Below are positions 1 to 8,575 of a stretch of DNA of 64,000 nucleotides, one piece after another; position 1 is the stretch's first letter; each line of letters opens with the position of its first letter. The notes beneath the pieces were generated by a model, which was given only the letters and a program-made list of their open reading frames with translations, had not been told where the DNA came from and did no database searches. The translations under genes and the position numbers were made by a program. The DNA comes from Allobosea sp. (GTDB lineage: Bacteria > Pseudomonadota > Alphaproteobacteria > Rhizobiales > Beijerinckiaceae), in contig JAAEQB010000031.1 of NCBI GenBank assembly GCA_024231975.1, forward strand, positions 76,578-140,577, written 5' to 3'.

Positions 1-1093
1 GCAGGATGTCGTGCAGGTTGATCGTCGGGTCGCAATGCGGAACCGTGCATTCGACCACCGTACCGATGGGCAAGGTGCTCTGCCTTTCTGACGGCAGGAT
101 GCGGCCGAACTCGTCGCCGCACCATTCGATTCGCCCGACCAGCTCGCCGTTCAGGAAAACGCGTGGCGGCGGGCCATCGAGCGCAAAGCTCTTGCTGCCG
201 CCATCGGTGATGGCGAAGCCGAGCGAGCTGTGGCCGATCACGGTGACCGCGATGCGCAGCGCCGGCTCGAACTCCGGCCCGCCCCGGCCATGCATGTCGA
301 CGCTGCCATAAGCCTCGTCCATGAAGACATAGGAGCCGGCCTGGATCTCGGTCAGCAATCGGTCCTCGCCGTCGAGGAGATGGCTGCCGGTGCCGCCGCC
401 CGAGACGATCTCCGGCGGGAAGCCGGCCTCGCGCAAAGCGTCGAGCATTGAGGCAAGCAACCGGCCCATCTCCTGGTTGGCGGCACGGCGCGCGGCGAAG
501 TCGTCGATATGCTGCACGCGGCCCTGATAGGCCTGGACGCCGCGATAGCGCAGCCCTTCCAGTCCGGAGACCAACCGCGCCAGTTCGACAGCCTCGGCCG
601 GCGTCGCAACACCGCTGCGCTTCAGCCCGACATCGAGATCGACCAGCACGTCGAAGGCCGTGCCGTGCCGCGGCGCCGCCTGCGCATAGGCGGTGGCGAG
701 ATCGGCCCGATCGATCACGACGCCGATGCGCCCGCCCGCTGCCGCCGCGCGCGCCAGAGCGTCGATCTTCGCAGGGCTTGCGATCGGAGCGCTGAGCAGG
801 AGGTCGCGGACACCGCCCTCGAACAGCGCCAGCAATTCGCCCGGCTTGGCGCAGCAATTGCCGAGCGCTCCCGCCGCCATCTGCCGGCGGGTGATCTCGG
901 CGCATTTATGCGATTTCGCATGCGGCCGGAGGTTCAGCCCGGCCTTGCGGCAGGTCTGCGCCATCAGCGCGATATTGTGCTCGAACAGATCGAGGTCGAG
1001 CACCGCTGCCGGTGTCTCCAGCCGCGTCCTGCTGCCGGGTTCGCCGACGAGTTTCTGGTTGAGGGCAGCCGCTCCGAACAGGGCCTTGCTCAT
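1..1093 (-). CDS. D-threonine aldolase / D-serine dehydratase-like PLP enzyme (partial, runs off left edge)
   Basis: This is a fold-III (alanine racemase-type) PLP enzyme. Reading the minus strand from ATG at 1093 gives at least 364 codons without a stop, so the 3' end lies outside the window. The likely Schiff-base lysine is Lys60 in RPHAKSHK, the signature of the D-threonine aldolase/DSD1 family. Near the visible C-terminus the sequence PHCD carries the His-x-Asp metal pair typical of D-threonine aldolases. Family members cleave D-3-hydroxy amino acids or dehydrate D-serine in the cytoplasm; the substrate here is not readable. The start overlaps the stop of the upstream hydantoinase B gene by 4 bp (ATGA), so it is the last visible gene of the hyu/dpp operon. 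That context suggests processing of a D-amino acid released from a cyclic amide or peptide. Confidence 0.8.
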   Translation of the reverse strand, partial: MSKALFGAAALNQKLVGEPGSRTRLETPAAVLDLDLFEHNIALMAQTCRKAGLNLRPHAKSHKCAEITRRQMAAGALGNCCAKPGELLALFEGGVRDLLLSAPIASPAKIDALARAAAAGGRIGVVIDRADLATAYAQAAPRHGTAFDVLVDLDVGLKRSGVATPAEAVELARLVSGLEGLRYRGVQAYQGRVQHIDDFAARRAANQEMGRLLASMLDALREAGFPPEIVSGGGTGSHLLDGEDRLLTEIQAGSYVFMDEAYGSVDMHGRGGPEFEPALRIAVTVIGHSSLGFAITDGGSKSFALDGPPPRVFLNGELVGRIEWCGDEFGRILPSERQSTLPIGTVVECTVPHCDPTINLHDIL

Positions 1094-2832
1094 GTCCTTG
1101 CCTCCACAAGCGCGGCGCGACGACAGGTGGTGGCATCGCGATCAATGCTCACGCCGTCGGCGGCGAAGACCACGCCGTAATCACGCGCGGCGCCCTCAGC
1201 CGTGACCTTGCCCTCGCGCAGATCGTCTTCGACGCGGATCGGATCACGCCGCAGCGCGTCGCCATAACCGCCACCGCCGGCCCCGATCAGGCGAAAGACA
1301 TCGCCGGCGCGGGCGGTGAAGCTCTCCATCGGCATGGTCGGCAGAGTCTGCTCGGTGCAGTCGGCGCGGATCAGGATATGGGCCGAGGGCGCGCCGGGGC
1401 TGCCGCCCTCGAAGCCGAACGGCGGATGATCGCGCCGGTCGCCGCGCAGCACGAAGCGGATCGGCGCGAGGAAGCGGAACTCGCGGATGAAGGAGAGCCC
1501 GCCGCGGAACTCGCCCGCCCCCCCCGTATCCGGCACGAGACCGTAGCGCAGAACCTCGACCGGCATGTCGGCCTCGATCATCTCGACCGGCTGGTTGGAG
1601 AGGTTGGCGGCGGGGTTGGAGATGCCCTCGATGCCGTCCTTGCCGGCGCGGGCGCCCCAGGTGCCGACCACCATCTCGTTGAGCACGAAGGGCCGGCCCT
1701 CATGCGTGCCGCCGGCGGCGAGCAGATAGGGCCCGCCTTCCGAACCGCCGATGGCGCGCTCCGGCACGATCTGCGCCAGTGCCTGCATGATCGCATCGAA
1801 GACGCGGTAGCCGACGACGCCGCGCGCCCCGCAGGCGGCCGGATAGCGCGGATTGACCAGGCAGCCCTCCGGCGCCCTGACCGTGATCGGTCGCAGATAG
1901 CCCTCGCAGTTCGGGATGTCTTGCTGCGACAGGCAGCGGATCGCGCAGAAGGAGGCCGATTCCGGCAGCGAGATCGGGCAGTTGATCGAGGCCGCGACCT
2001 GGTCGGCCGTGCCAGTGAAATCGATGTCGATCGTGTCGTCGGCGACGGTGACGGTCGCGACGATCGGCAGCGGCTCCGGGTTCTCGCCGACGCCGTCGAT
2101 ATAGTCGGTGGCGCGATAGACGCCGTTCGGCAGCGCGCGGATGACGTCGCGCATCATCGCCTCGGCATGGTCGTGCAGCGCGTCGATATAGGCGTCCAGT
2201 TCCTGCGCGCCGTAGCGGCCGATCAGCGTCTTCAGCCCCTCTTCCGCGACGTTGCAGGCGGCGATCTGGGCGCGGATATCGCCGAGCACCTCGACCGGCG
2301 AGCGCGTGTTCGCCTCGAGGATGCGGAAGACCGCGTCGACCGGCTCACCGGCCTCATAGAGCTTGAGCAGCGGGATGCGCAGGCCTTCCTGCTGGATCTC
2401 GGTCGCGTAGATCGCGACTGAACCGGGCACGATTCCGCCGAGATCGGTGTGATGCGCCACCGTGGCGGCGAACCCTGCCAGCCTGCCGGCGACGAAGATC
2501 GGCTTCAGGATGTAGATGTCAGGCAGATGCTGGCCGCCCGAGCCATAGGGGTCGTTGGCGATCAGCACGTCGCCCGGCTTCAGCGTGTCGCCATAGCGCT
2601 CCCTAACGAAGCCCATGATGCGCGGGAAGGAGCAGAGCTGGATCGGCAGGGTCAGGCCCTGCGCGATCACCCGGCCCTTCCCGTCGCAGAGCGCAGTCGA
2701 GTAATCCATGATGTCGCGCACGACAGGCGAATAGGCCGAGCGCATCACGATCAGCGCCATCTCGTCGGCGGTCGAGGCCAGCGCGTTGCGGATCACTTCG
2801 AGGGTGATCGGGTCGATCTCGCGCGTGCTCAT
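1090..2832 (-). CDS. hyuB: Hydantoinase B / oxoprolinase beta-type subunit
   Basis: 580 residues, the usual size for HyuB/N-methylhydantoinase B. The N-terminus (EIDPITLEVIRNAL) and the stretch IANDPYGSGGQHLPD are characteristic of the family. With HyuA it forms the ATP-dependent enzyme that opens 5-membered cyclic amides such as N-methylhydantoin or 5-oxoproline; acetone carboxylase is a relative with different chemistry. It starts 4 bp inside the end of hyuA and ends 4 bp inside the aldolase-like gene, so all three are translationally coupled. The exact substrate cannot be read from sequence; linkage to a peptide transporter favours 5-oxoproline or hydantoin-like peptide derivatives. Confidence 0.88.
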   Translation of the reverse strand: MSTREIDPITLEVIRNALASTADEMALIVMRSAYSPVVRDIMDYSTALCDGKGRVIAQGLTLPIQLCSFPRIMGFVRERYGDTLKPGDVLIANDPYGSGGQHLPDIYILKPIFVAGRLAGFAATVAHHTDLGGIVPGSVAIYATEIQQEGLRIPLLKLYEAGEPVDAVFRILEANTRSPVEVLGDIRAQIAACNVAEEGLKTLIGRYGAQELDAYIDALHDHAEAMMRDVIRALPNGVYRATDYIDGVGENPEPLPIVATVTVADDTIDIDFTGTADQVAASINCPISLPESASFCAIRCLSQQDIPNCEGYLRPITVRAPEGCLVNPRYPAACGARGVVGYRVFDAIMQALAQIVPERAIGGSEGGPYLLAAGGTHEGRPFVLNEMVVGTWGARAGKDGIEGISNPAANLSNQPVEMIEADMPVEVLRYGLVPDTGGAGEFRGGLSFIREFRFLAPIRFVLRGDRRDHPPFGFEGGSPGAPSAHILIRADCTEQTLPTMPMESFTARAGDVFRLIGAGGGGYGDALRRDPIRVEDDLREGKVTAEGAARDYGVVFAADGVSIDRDATTCRRAALVEART

Positions 2833-4904
2833 GCGGCCTCCAGGGCGATGTCGATATTGCCGGCCTCGTCGAGCCTGGCGCTCTGGCCGGGACCGACCAC
2901 GCAGGTGCAGTCATATTCCTCGATGACGAAGGGCCCGCGCCGCGCCGTCGCATCGAGATCTGCCCGGCCGATCACGGCGATCGAGGCCGCGGACCCGCTG
3001 GCATCGAAGGAGACAGTCCGGTCAGCGCGGCGCATCGGCGCCTCCGCCGCAAATTGCTGGCGCGGCGCGATCAGCGGCAGGCGCGCGGTCAGGCGGGCGT
3101 TGACGAGATGGACCGCGTCCTTCTGCGAGCGATGGCCATAGGTGCGCTCGTGCTCGCGATGGAACAGCTCGTTGAGCTCGGCGATGTCGAAGCGTCTGGC
3201 CGGAACGGTCAGTTCATAGGCCTGGCCGACATAGCGCAGGTCGGCGGCATAGCGGAACTCCGCCTGCGCGAGGTCATAGCCTTCGAGCGCGAGGATATGG
3301 CTCGCATCGGTGCCGAGTTCGGCGAAGAGCTGTTCCAGCCCGGCATTATCGAGCTCGCCTGCCCGCCGCCGCGAGGGTCGCACGAACTCCTGCTCGACAT
3401 CCGAGCGCAGCAGCCCGAGCGCGCTGAAGACGCCGGCGGCGCGCGGGACGATGACGCGGCGGATGCCAAGCGCGCTCGCGACCTCGGCCGCGACCACCGG
3501 GCCGTTGCCGCCGAAGGCGACCAAAGTAGCCTGGCGCGGATCGCGGCCGCGATAGGTCGAGACCGCCTTGACCGCCCGCGTCATGGTGGTGACCGCCAGC
3601 GTCAGCACGCCGCGCGCCGTCTGCTTGAGGTCGAGGCCGAGCGGTCTCGCGACCTGGTCGTTCAGCGCTGCGCGGCCGGCATCGGCCTGGAGCGGAAAGC
3701 TGCCGCCGGCGAGCGCGACATCATTGATGTAGCCGAGCGTCAGGAAGGCGTCAGTCAGCGTCGCCTGCCGGCCGCCGAGGCCGTAGCAGACCGGGCCGGG
3801 GTAAGCTCCGGCGCTCTGCGGCCCGACCGAGACCTGGTTCATCCGATCGATCGCGACGATGCTGCCGCCCCCGGCGCCGATCTCGGAGACGTCGATGAAG
3901 GGCATCTTGATCGGATAGCCGCCGCCCTTGACCAGCTTGCTCGACAGGTTGATGCCGGCGCCGACCTCGTATTCGGTCGTCCGTGCCGGCTCGCCATGCT
4001 CGATCAGCGCCGCCTTGGCGGTGGTGCCGCCCATGTCGAAGGAGATGATGCTCGGCTCGTCACCACCTGAGACCAATCGTGCACAGGCGATGACGCCCGC
4101 GGCCGGACCGGATTCGACCAGCGACGCCGCCCGTTTCACCGCCGAGCCGAGCCGCATGATGCCGCCGCCAGAATGCATCATCTCGACCTGGCAACCGACC
4201 CCGATCGAGGCGAGCCGCGCCGTCAGCGCGCTGGCATAGTTGCGCACGACCGGGCCGATATAGGCGTTCACCACCACGGTCGAGGTGCGCTCGTATTCGC
4301 GGATCTCCGGCAGGATCTCCGAGCCGCGGCAGATATAGACGCCGTCGCCGAGCTCGGCGCGCAGGATCTCCTCGGCCTCGATCTCGTGCTGCGGGTTGGC
4401 GTAGGCGTGCAGGAAGCTGATTGCGACAGCCTCGACGCCCTCTTCGCGGAAGCGCCGGGCGGCCGCGACGACATCCTCGCGCGACAGCGGCACACGCACG
4501 GAGCCATCGGGGCCGAGTCGCTCATTGACCTCGAGGCGCAGGCGCCGCGCTGCCAGCGGCTTCGGCTTGTCGTATTGCAGGTCGTAGAGCACAGGGATGC
4601 GCAGGCGGCGCATCTCGAGCACGTCGCGGAACCCTGCGGTCGTCAGGAGCCCGGTGCGGGCACCCTTGTATTCGAGGATGGCGTTGGTCGCGACCGTCGT
4701 CGCATGGACGATGCCGGTGATGCGGTCGGGCGTGGTCTGGTAGTCCTCGATAAGCGCCTTCAGCGCCTGCGCGATGCCGCGGCTGTAGTCGTCCGGGGTC
4801 GAGGGCACCTTGCGGGTCTCGATCAGCCCGTCATCGCGCGCGACCACGACATCGGTGAAGGTGCCGCCGATGTCGATGCCGATCCGGTAGCTATGCTGCG
4901 CCAT
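2829..4904 (-). CDS. hyuA: Hydantoinase A / oxoprolinase alpha-type subunit
   Basis: 691 residues from ATG at 4904, chosen because the protein then begins MAQHSYRIGIDIGGTFTDVV, the N-terminal ATP-binding motif of HyuA, and a purine-rich GGGAAGA lies just upstream. A longer in-frame reading to 5036 is only overlap with the upstream ATPase gene. A second phosphate-binding motif, SFDMGGTTAKAALI, is in the middle, as expected for the actin-like ATPase fold (Hydantoinase_A and its N-terminal domain). It phosphorylates or activates the ring amide for cleavage with HyuB. It overlaps the ATPase gene dppF by 14 bp and hyuB by 4 bp. Confidence 0.9.
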   Translation of the reverse strand: MAQHSYRIGIDIGGTFTDVVVARDDGLIETRKVPSTPDDYSRGIAQALKALIEDYQTTPDRITGIVHATTVATNAILEYKGARTGLLTTAGFRDVLEMRRLRIPVLYDLQYDKPKPLAARRLRLEVNERLGPDGSVRVPLSREDVVAAARRFREEGVEAVAISFLHAYANPQHEIEAEEILRAELGDGVYICRGSEILPEIREYERTSTVVVNAYIGPVVRNYASALTARLASIGVGCQVEMMHSGGGIMRLGSAVKRAASLVESGPAAGVIACARLVSGGDEPSIISFDMGGTTAKAALIEHGEPARTTEYEVGAGINLSSKLVKGGGYPIKMPFIDVSEIGAGGGSIVAIDRMNQVSVGPQSAGAYPGPVCYGLGGRQATLTDAFLTLGYINDVALAGGSFPLQADAGRAALNDQVARPLGLDLKQTARGVLTLAVTTMTRAVKAVSTYRGRDPRQATLVAFGGNGPVVAAEVASALGIRRVIVPRAAGVFSALGLLRSDVEQEFVRPSRRRAGELDNAGLEQLFAELGTDASHILALEGYDLAQAEFRYAADLRYVGQAYELTVPARRFDIAELNELFHREHERTYGHRSQKDAVHLVNARLTARLPLIAPRQQFAAEAPMRRADRTVSFDASGSAASIAVIGRADLDATARRGPFVIEEYDCTCVVGPGQSARLDEAGNIDIALEAA

Positions 4905-5763
4905 GGATGTCTTCCCGGGTTTCTGGAGCAACCGCCTCGGCCCGCACGGGCAACGGCGTGCGCCGGCCGGCGAGGCCTTTCGGCACGGCGGCGATGAGGG
5001 CTTGGGTGTAGGGGTGCTGCGGGCGGCCCAGCACATCGAGGCACGGCCCCTGCTCGACGATCGTCCCTTTCCGCATCACGACGATGCGGCTGCACAGCGT
5101 GCGCACCAGAGCAAGGTCATGGCTGATGAAGAGCAGCGTCAGGCCGAGCTCGCGGGTCAGGCGCGAGAGCAGGTTGATCACCTGCGCCTGCAGGGAGACG
5201 TCGAGCGCCGAGACCGGCTCGTCGGCGATCAGCACCTCCGGCTTCATCGCCAGCGCCCGCGCCAGGCCGATGCGCTGGCGCTGGCCGCCTGAGAGCTCAT
5301 GCGGCAGGCGCGGCCCGATCTCGGGACCGAGCCCGACCAGCGTCAGCAGGCCGGCGATCTCGCTCTCGCGTTGCGCCTTGGGCACGCCGCACAGCGCCAG
5401 CGTCTCGCCGAGGCAGCGTGCGACGCTCTTGCGCGGATTCAGCGCGCTGCTCGAATCCTGGAAGACCATCTGCACGCGCCGGCGCCATGGCCCGGCATGG
5501 TCGCGCATCAAACCCGCCATCGACTGGCCGTCGAGCAGGACGTCGCCGGAGGTCGGTTTCGCCAACCCGACCGCGAGTCCCGCCAAGGTCGACTTGCCCG
5601 AGCCGCTCTCGCCGACGATGCCGACGACGTCACCGCGCATCACATCGAGGCTGACGCCGTCGAGCGCGACGAGCCGGCTGTCGCGCCCGAGTAGGCGATC
5701 GAGAAGACCGCCCTGCGGAAAGGATTTCGAGACGCCGCGCAGCGACAGGATCGGGCCGGTCAT
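4891..5763 (-). CDS. dppF: Oligopeptide ABC transporter ATPase, DppF type
   Basis: 290 residues from ATG at 5763, which overlaps the upstream stop as ATGA. Walker A is GESGSGKSTLAG, the signature is LSGGQRQRIGLARALA and Walker B is VLIADEPVSALD. The C-terminal oligopeptide/dipeptide-type extension ends around HPYTQALIAAVP. It is one of the two cytoplasmic ATPases that drive uptake through the DppBC channel. The start used here begins MTGPILSLRGVSKSF; the longer upstream reading lies in the previous gene. Confidence 0.9.
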   Translation of the reverse strand: MTGPILSLRGVSKSFPQGGLLDRLLGRDSRLVALDGVSLDVMRGDVVGIVGESGSGKSTLAGLAVGLAKPTSGDVLLDGQSMAGLMRDHAGPWRRRVQMVFQDSSSALNPRKSVARCLGETLALCGVPKAQRESEIAGLLTLVGLGPEIGPRLPHELSGGQRQRIGLARALAMKPEVLIADEPVSALDVSLQAQVINLLSRLTRELGLTLLFISHDLALVRTLCSRIVVMRKGTIVEQGPCLDVLGRPQHPYTQALIAAVPKGLAGRRTPLPVRAEAVAPETREDIHGAA

Positions 5764-6725
5764 CGCGGCCTCCAGCAGGCGGTGCGATGTCCGGCTTCGG
5801 CGACGAGCGGCGGCATCTGATTGGCGCATGGCTCGACGGCGTCGGGGCAGCGCGGCGAGAACGGACAGCCGACAGGCAGCCGGCCGAGCCGCGGCGGCGC
5901 GCCCTCGATCGCGGTGAGCGGGCCGCACGGGCCTGTCAGGCTCGGCACGCAGGCATTGAGCAGGCTGGTATAGGGATGGCGCGGCGCAAGCTCGATCGCC
6001 TCGACCGGCCCGTCCTCGACGACCTTGCCGCCATACATGACGACGACGCGGTCGACGATCTCGGCTACGAGCTGCAGGTTGTGCGAGATGAAGACGACGG
6101 CGAGGCCGAGCTCGCGGCGCAGGTCGGCGATCAGGTCGACGATCTGGGCCTGGACGGTGACGTCGAGCGCGGTGGTCGGTTCGTCGGCGATCAGGAGGCG
6201 CGGCCGGCAGGCGATCGCCATGGCGATCAGCGCACGCTGGCGCATGCCGCCGGAGAATTCGTGCGGATAGGAGACGAGGCGTTTGCCGGCATCGCGGATG
6301 CCGACGCGCTCCAGCGCCTCCGCCGCGATGCCCCTGGCCTCGGCTGACGAGACACCACGATGAGCCCGCACCACATCGGTGATCTGGCGGCCGATCGTCA
6401 GCGCCGGATTGAGCGAGCTCTGCGGGTCCTGGAAGACCATGGCGATGTCGCGCCCGCGCAGCGCCCGCATGCGCTTTTCATCGGCGGCAAGGAGGTCCTC
6501 ACCGTCGAAGATCACACGGCCGCCTGTGGCGCGCGCCGGCGCACCGAGCAGGCGCATCACCGCCAGCATGCTGAGGCTCTTGCCCGAGCCGGATTCGCCG
6601 ACGATGCCGACAGCCTCGCCCGGCGCGACTGAGAAGTCGACGCCGCGCACCGCCTCGATCATGCCGCCATCGGCCGAGCGGAAGCCGACGCGCAGGCCCT
6701 CGACGCTGAGCAAGGCCGGGCTCAT
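5760..6725 (-). CDS. dppD: Oligopeptide ABC transporter ATPase, DppD type
   Basis: 321 residues starting MSPALLSVEGLRVGF at 6725, with 4-bp overlaps at both ends (dppC upstream, dppF downstream). Walker A GESGSGKSLSML, signature FSGGMRQRALIAMAIA and Walker B LLIADEPTTALD are intact. The C-terminus has the cysteine-containing oligopeptide-transporter tail (GCPFSPRCPDAVEPC), which in DppD/OppD proteins can hold an Fe-S cluster. It is the partner ATPase of DppF; together they are the only Dpp-type ATPases in the window. Confidence 0.9.
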   Translation of the reverse strand: MSPALLSVEGLRVGFRSADGGMIEAVRGVDFSVAPGEAVGIVGESGSGKSLSMLAVMRLLGAPARATGGRVIFDGEDLLAADEKRMRALRGRDIAMVFQDPQSSLNPALTIGRQITDVVRAHRGVSSAEARGIAAEALERVGIRDAGKRLVSYPHEFSGGMRQRALIAMAIACRPRLLIADEPTTALDVTVQAQIVDLIADLRRELGLAVVFISHNLQLVAEIVDRVVVMYGGKVVEDGPVEAIELAPRHPYTSLLNACVPSLTGPCGPLTAIEGAPPRLGRLPVGCPFSPRCPDAVEPCANQMPPLVAEAGHRTACWRPR

Positions 6726-7606
6726 GCGACCAGCGTCCTGGCTTCGCTGCGCGGGTCGAACAGGTCGCGCACCGCATCGCCCAGCAGGTTGAAGCCGATC
6801 ACCGTCAGCGAGATGGCAAGGCCCGGGAACACCGGCAGCCACCATTCGCCGGAGTAGATCGCGCTGCGGGCATCCGAGAGCATGGTGCCCCAGCTCGGCT
6901 GCGGCGGCTGCACGCCGAGGCCGACGAAGCTGATCGAGGCCTCAATGACGATGCCGATCGCGACCAGCAGCGTGCCCTGCACGATGATCGGCGACAGGCA
7001 GTTCGGCAGCACGTCGCCGCTGACGATCTGCCAGTGCGGGGCGCCCTGCAGGAAACGGGCGCGGACATAGTCTGCCCCGGCGATGCGCTTGGCCACCGCA
7101 TAGGTGACGCGAGCGAAGACCGGCGAGAACAGGCAGCCGACGAGGACGACGATCTTCACCTCGTTCGGCAGCAGCAGCGGCCCCACCGGCAAGGGCCCGA
7201 CGCCGAGGATGCCGACGATGGCGATCGCCCAGACCAGCAGCGGGATCGAGGCGACGCCGTCGACGATGCGCATCACGACCTGCTCGCCGAGCCCACCCTT
7301 GTAGGCCGCGAAGATCCCGGCCGAGACGCCGATCAACGCGCCGATCAGCACCGCTCCGATCCCGACAGAGAGCGAGGCGCGCGCGCCAAACAAAATGCGG
7401 CTGAGGACATCGCGCCCGCCCTGGTCCGTGCCAAGCCAATGCCGGGCGTCGGGCGCGGCCAGCCTGTCCTCGATATTGAGCGCGAGCGGGTCATAGGGCG
7501 CGATCAGCGGCGCGAAGATCGCGGCGAGCACGATCAGCCCGACGATGCCGGCCCCGAGCCAGCCGCTCCAGTCGAGACCGCGGAGAGCTTTGCGCAGATC
7601 GCTCAT
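6722..7606 (-). CDS. dppC: Oligopeptide ABC transporter permease, DppC type
   Basis: 294 residues with about six membrane segments. The N-terminal helix begins near GAGIVGLIVLAAIFAPLI, followed by the typical LGTDQGGRDVLSRILFGARAS stretch of DppC/OppC proteins. The inner-membrane signature region reads YVRARFLQGAPHWQIV. It pairs with the DppB-type permease encoded just upstream; the two genes overlap by 4 bp. The product forms half of the membrane channel. Confidence 0.88.
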   Translation of the reverse strand: MSDLRKALRGLDWSGWLGAGIVGLIVLAAIFAPLIAPYDPLALNIEDRLAAPDARHWLGTDQGGRDVLSRILFGARASLSVGIGAVLIGALIGVSAGIFAAYKGGLGEQVVMRIVDGVASIPLLVWAIAIVGILGVGPLPVGPLLLPNEVKIVVLVGCLFSPVFARVTYAVAKRIAGADYVRARFLQGAPHWQIVSGDVLPNCLSPIIVQGTLLVAIGIVIEASISFVGLGVQPPQPSWGTMLSDARSAIYSGEWWLPVFPGLAISLTVIGFNLLGDAVRDLFDPRSEARTLVA

Positions 7607-8547
7607 GCCGCCGCCCTCTGGCGCGGATCGAGTACGCGGTTGATCAGGTCGGCGCCGAGATTGGCGAAGACGAAGATCGCGGTGAACAGGAAGACGATGC
7701 CCTGCAGCAGCAGGAAGTCGCGCTGCGAGATCGCGTTCAGCAGCGCGCGCGACAGGCCGGGGATGTTGAAGACCTGCTCGATGATCAGCGCCCAGCCGAA
7801 CATGTAGCCGAAGGAGAGCGCCGCGAGATTGACCACCGGCGGCAGCGCGTTGACCAGCGCGTAGAAGACGACCTGGCGCGAGGAGAGTCCCATGGCGCGA
7901 GCAGTGCGGACATAGTCGCCGCGCAGGGTCTCCTGCAGGCTCGCCTGCGTCATCCGCGCCAGCACGGCGATGTAGTAGACCGCGAGCGAGAGCGAGGGCA
8001 TCAGGATGCTTTGCAGGTGCAGCGGTAGCCCGGCCGAGAGCGGGACATAGCCGCCGGGCGGCAGCAGGCGTAGATCGACGGCGAGGAAGCGGATCAGCAC
8101 GATGCCGAGCCAGAAGGCCGGGATCGACAGGCCGAGTACCGAGGCGAAGCGGCTGATCCGGTCGAAGGCGCCGCCCGGCTTGAGCGCCGCCAGCACGCCG
8201 ATGCCGATGCCGAAGACGAGCGCGATCAAGAAGGCGAAGAGCACGATCGCCAGCGTCACCGGCAGCGCATTGACGATCTCGGCCGCGACGTCGCGGCCGG
8301 TGACGAAGGACTTGCCGAAATCCCCGCGCGTGACATCGCCGAGCCAGGCGGCGTATTGCGAGAGGAAGGGCCGATCGAGGCCATGCGCCTGCTCGAACTG
8401 CGCGATCTGCTCGACCGTCGCATCCGCCCCGAGCACGATCCGGGCCGGGGAGCCCGGACCGGAGCGCGTCAGCGCGAAGAGCGCGAGGCCGACGAAGAGC
8501 AGTGTGCCGATCGAGGAGACGATGCGGCCTGCGACGAGGCGGAGCAT
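7603..8547 (-). CDS. dppB: Oligopeptide ABC transporter permease, DppB type
   Basis: 314 residues. The N-terminal helix and the GSPARIVLGADATVEQI segment match DppB/OppB permeases, and the EAA-type loop is DYVRTARAMGLSSRQVVFYALVNALPP. About six membrane segments. It lies 28 bp downstream of the binding-protein gene and overlaps dppC by 4 bp, so it is the second gene of the operon. Confidence 0.88.
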   Translation of the reverse strand: MLRLVAGRIVSSIGTLLFVGLALFALTRSGPGSPARIVLGADATVEQIAQFEQAHGLDRPFLSQYAAWLGDVTRGDFGKSFVTGRDVAAEIVNALPVTLAIVLFAFLIALVFGIGIGVLAALKPGGAFDRISRFASVLGLSIPAFWLGIVLIRFLAVDLRLLPPGGYVPLSAGLPLHLQSILMPSLSLAVYYIAVLARMTQASLQETLRGDYVRTARAMGLSSRQVVFYALVNALPPVVNLAALSFGYMFGWALIIEQVFNIPGLSRALLNAISQRDFLLLQGIVFLFTAIFVFANLGADLINRVLDPRQRAAA

Positions 8548-8575
8548 GGCGGGCTCGCTCTAATCCGTGGTCCCG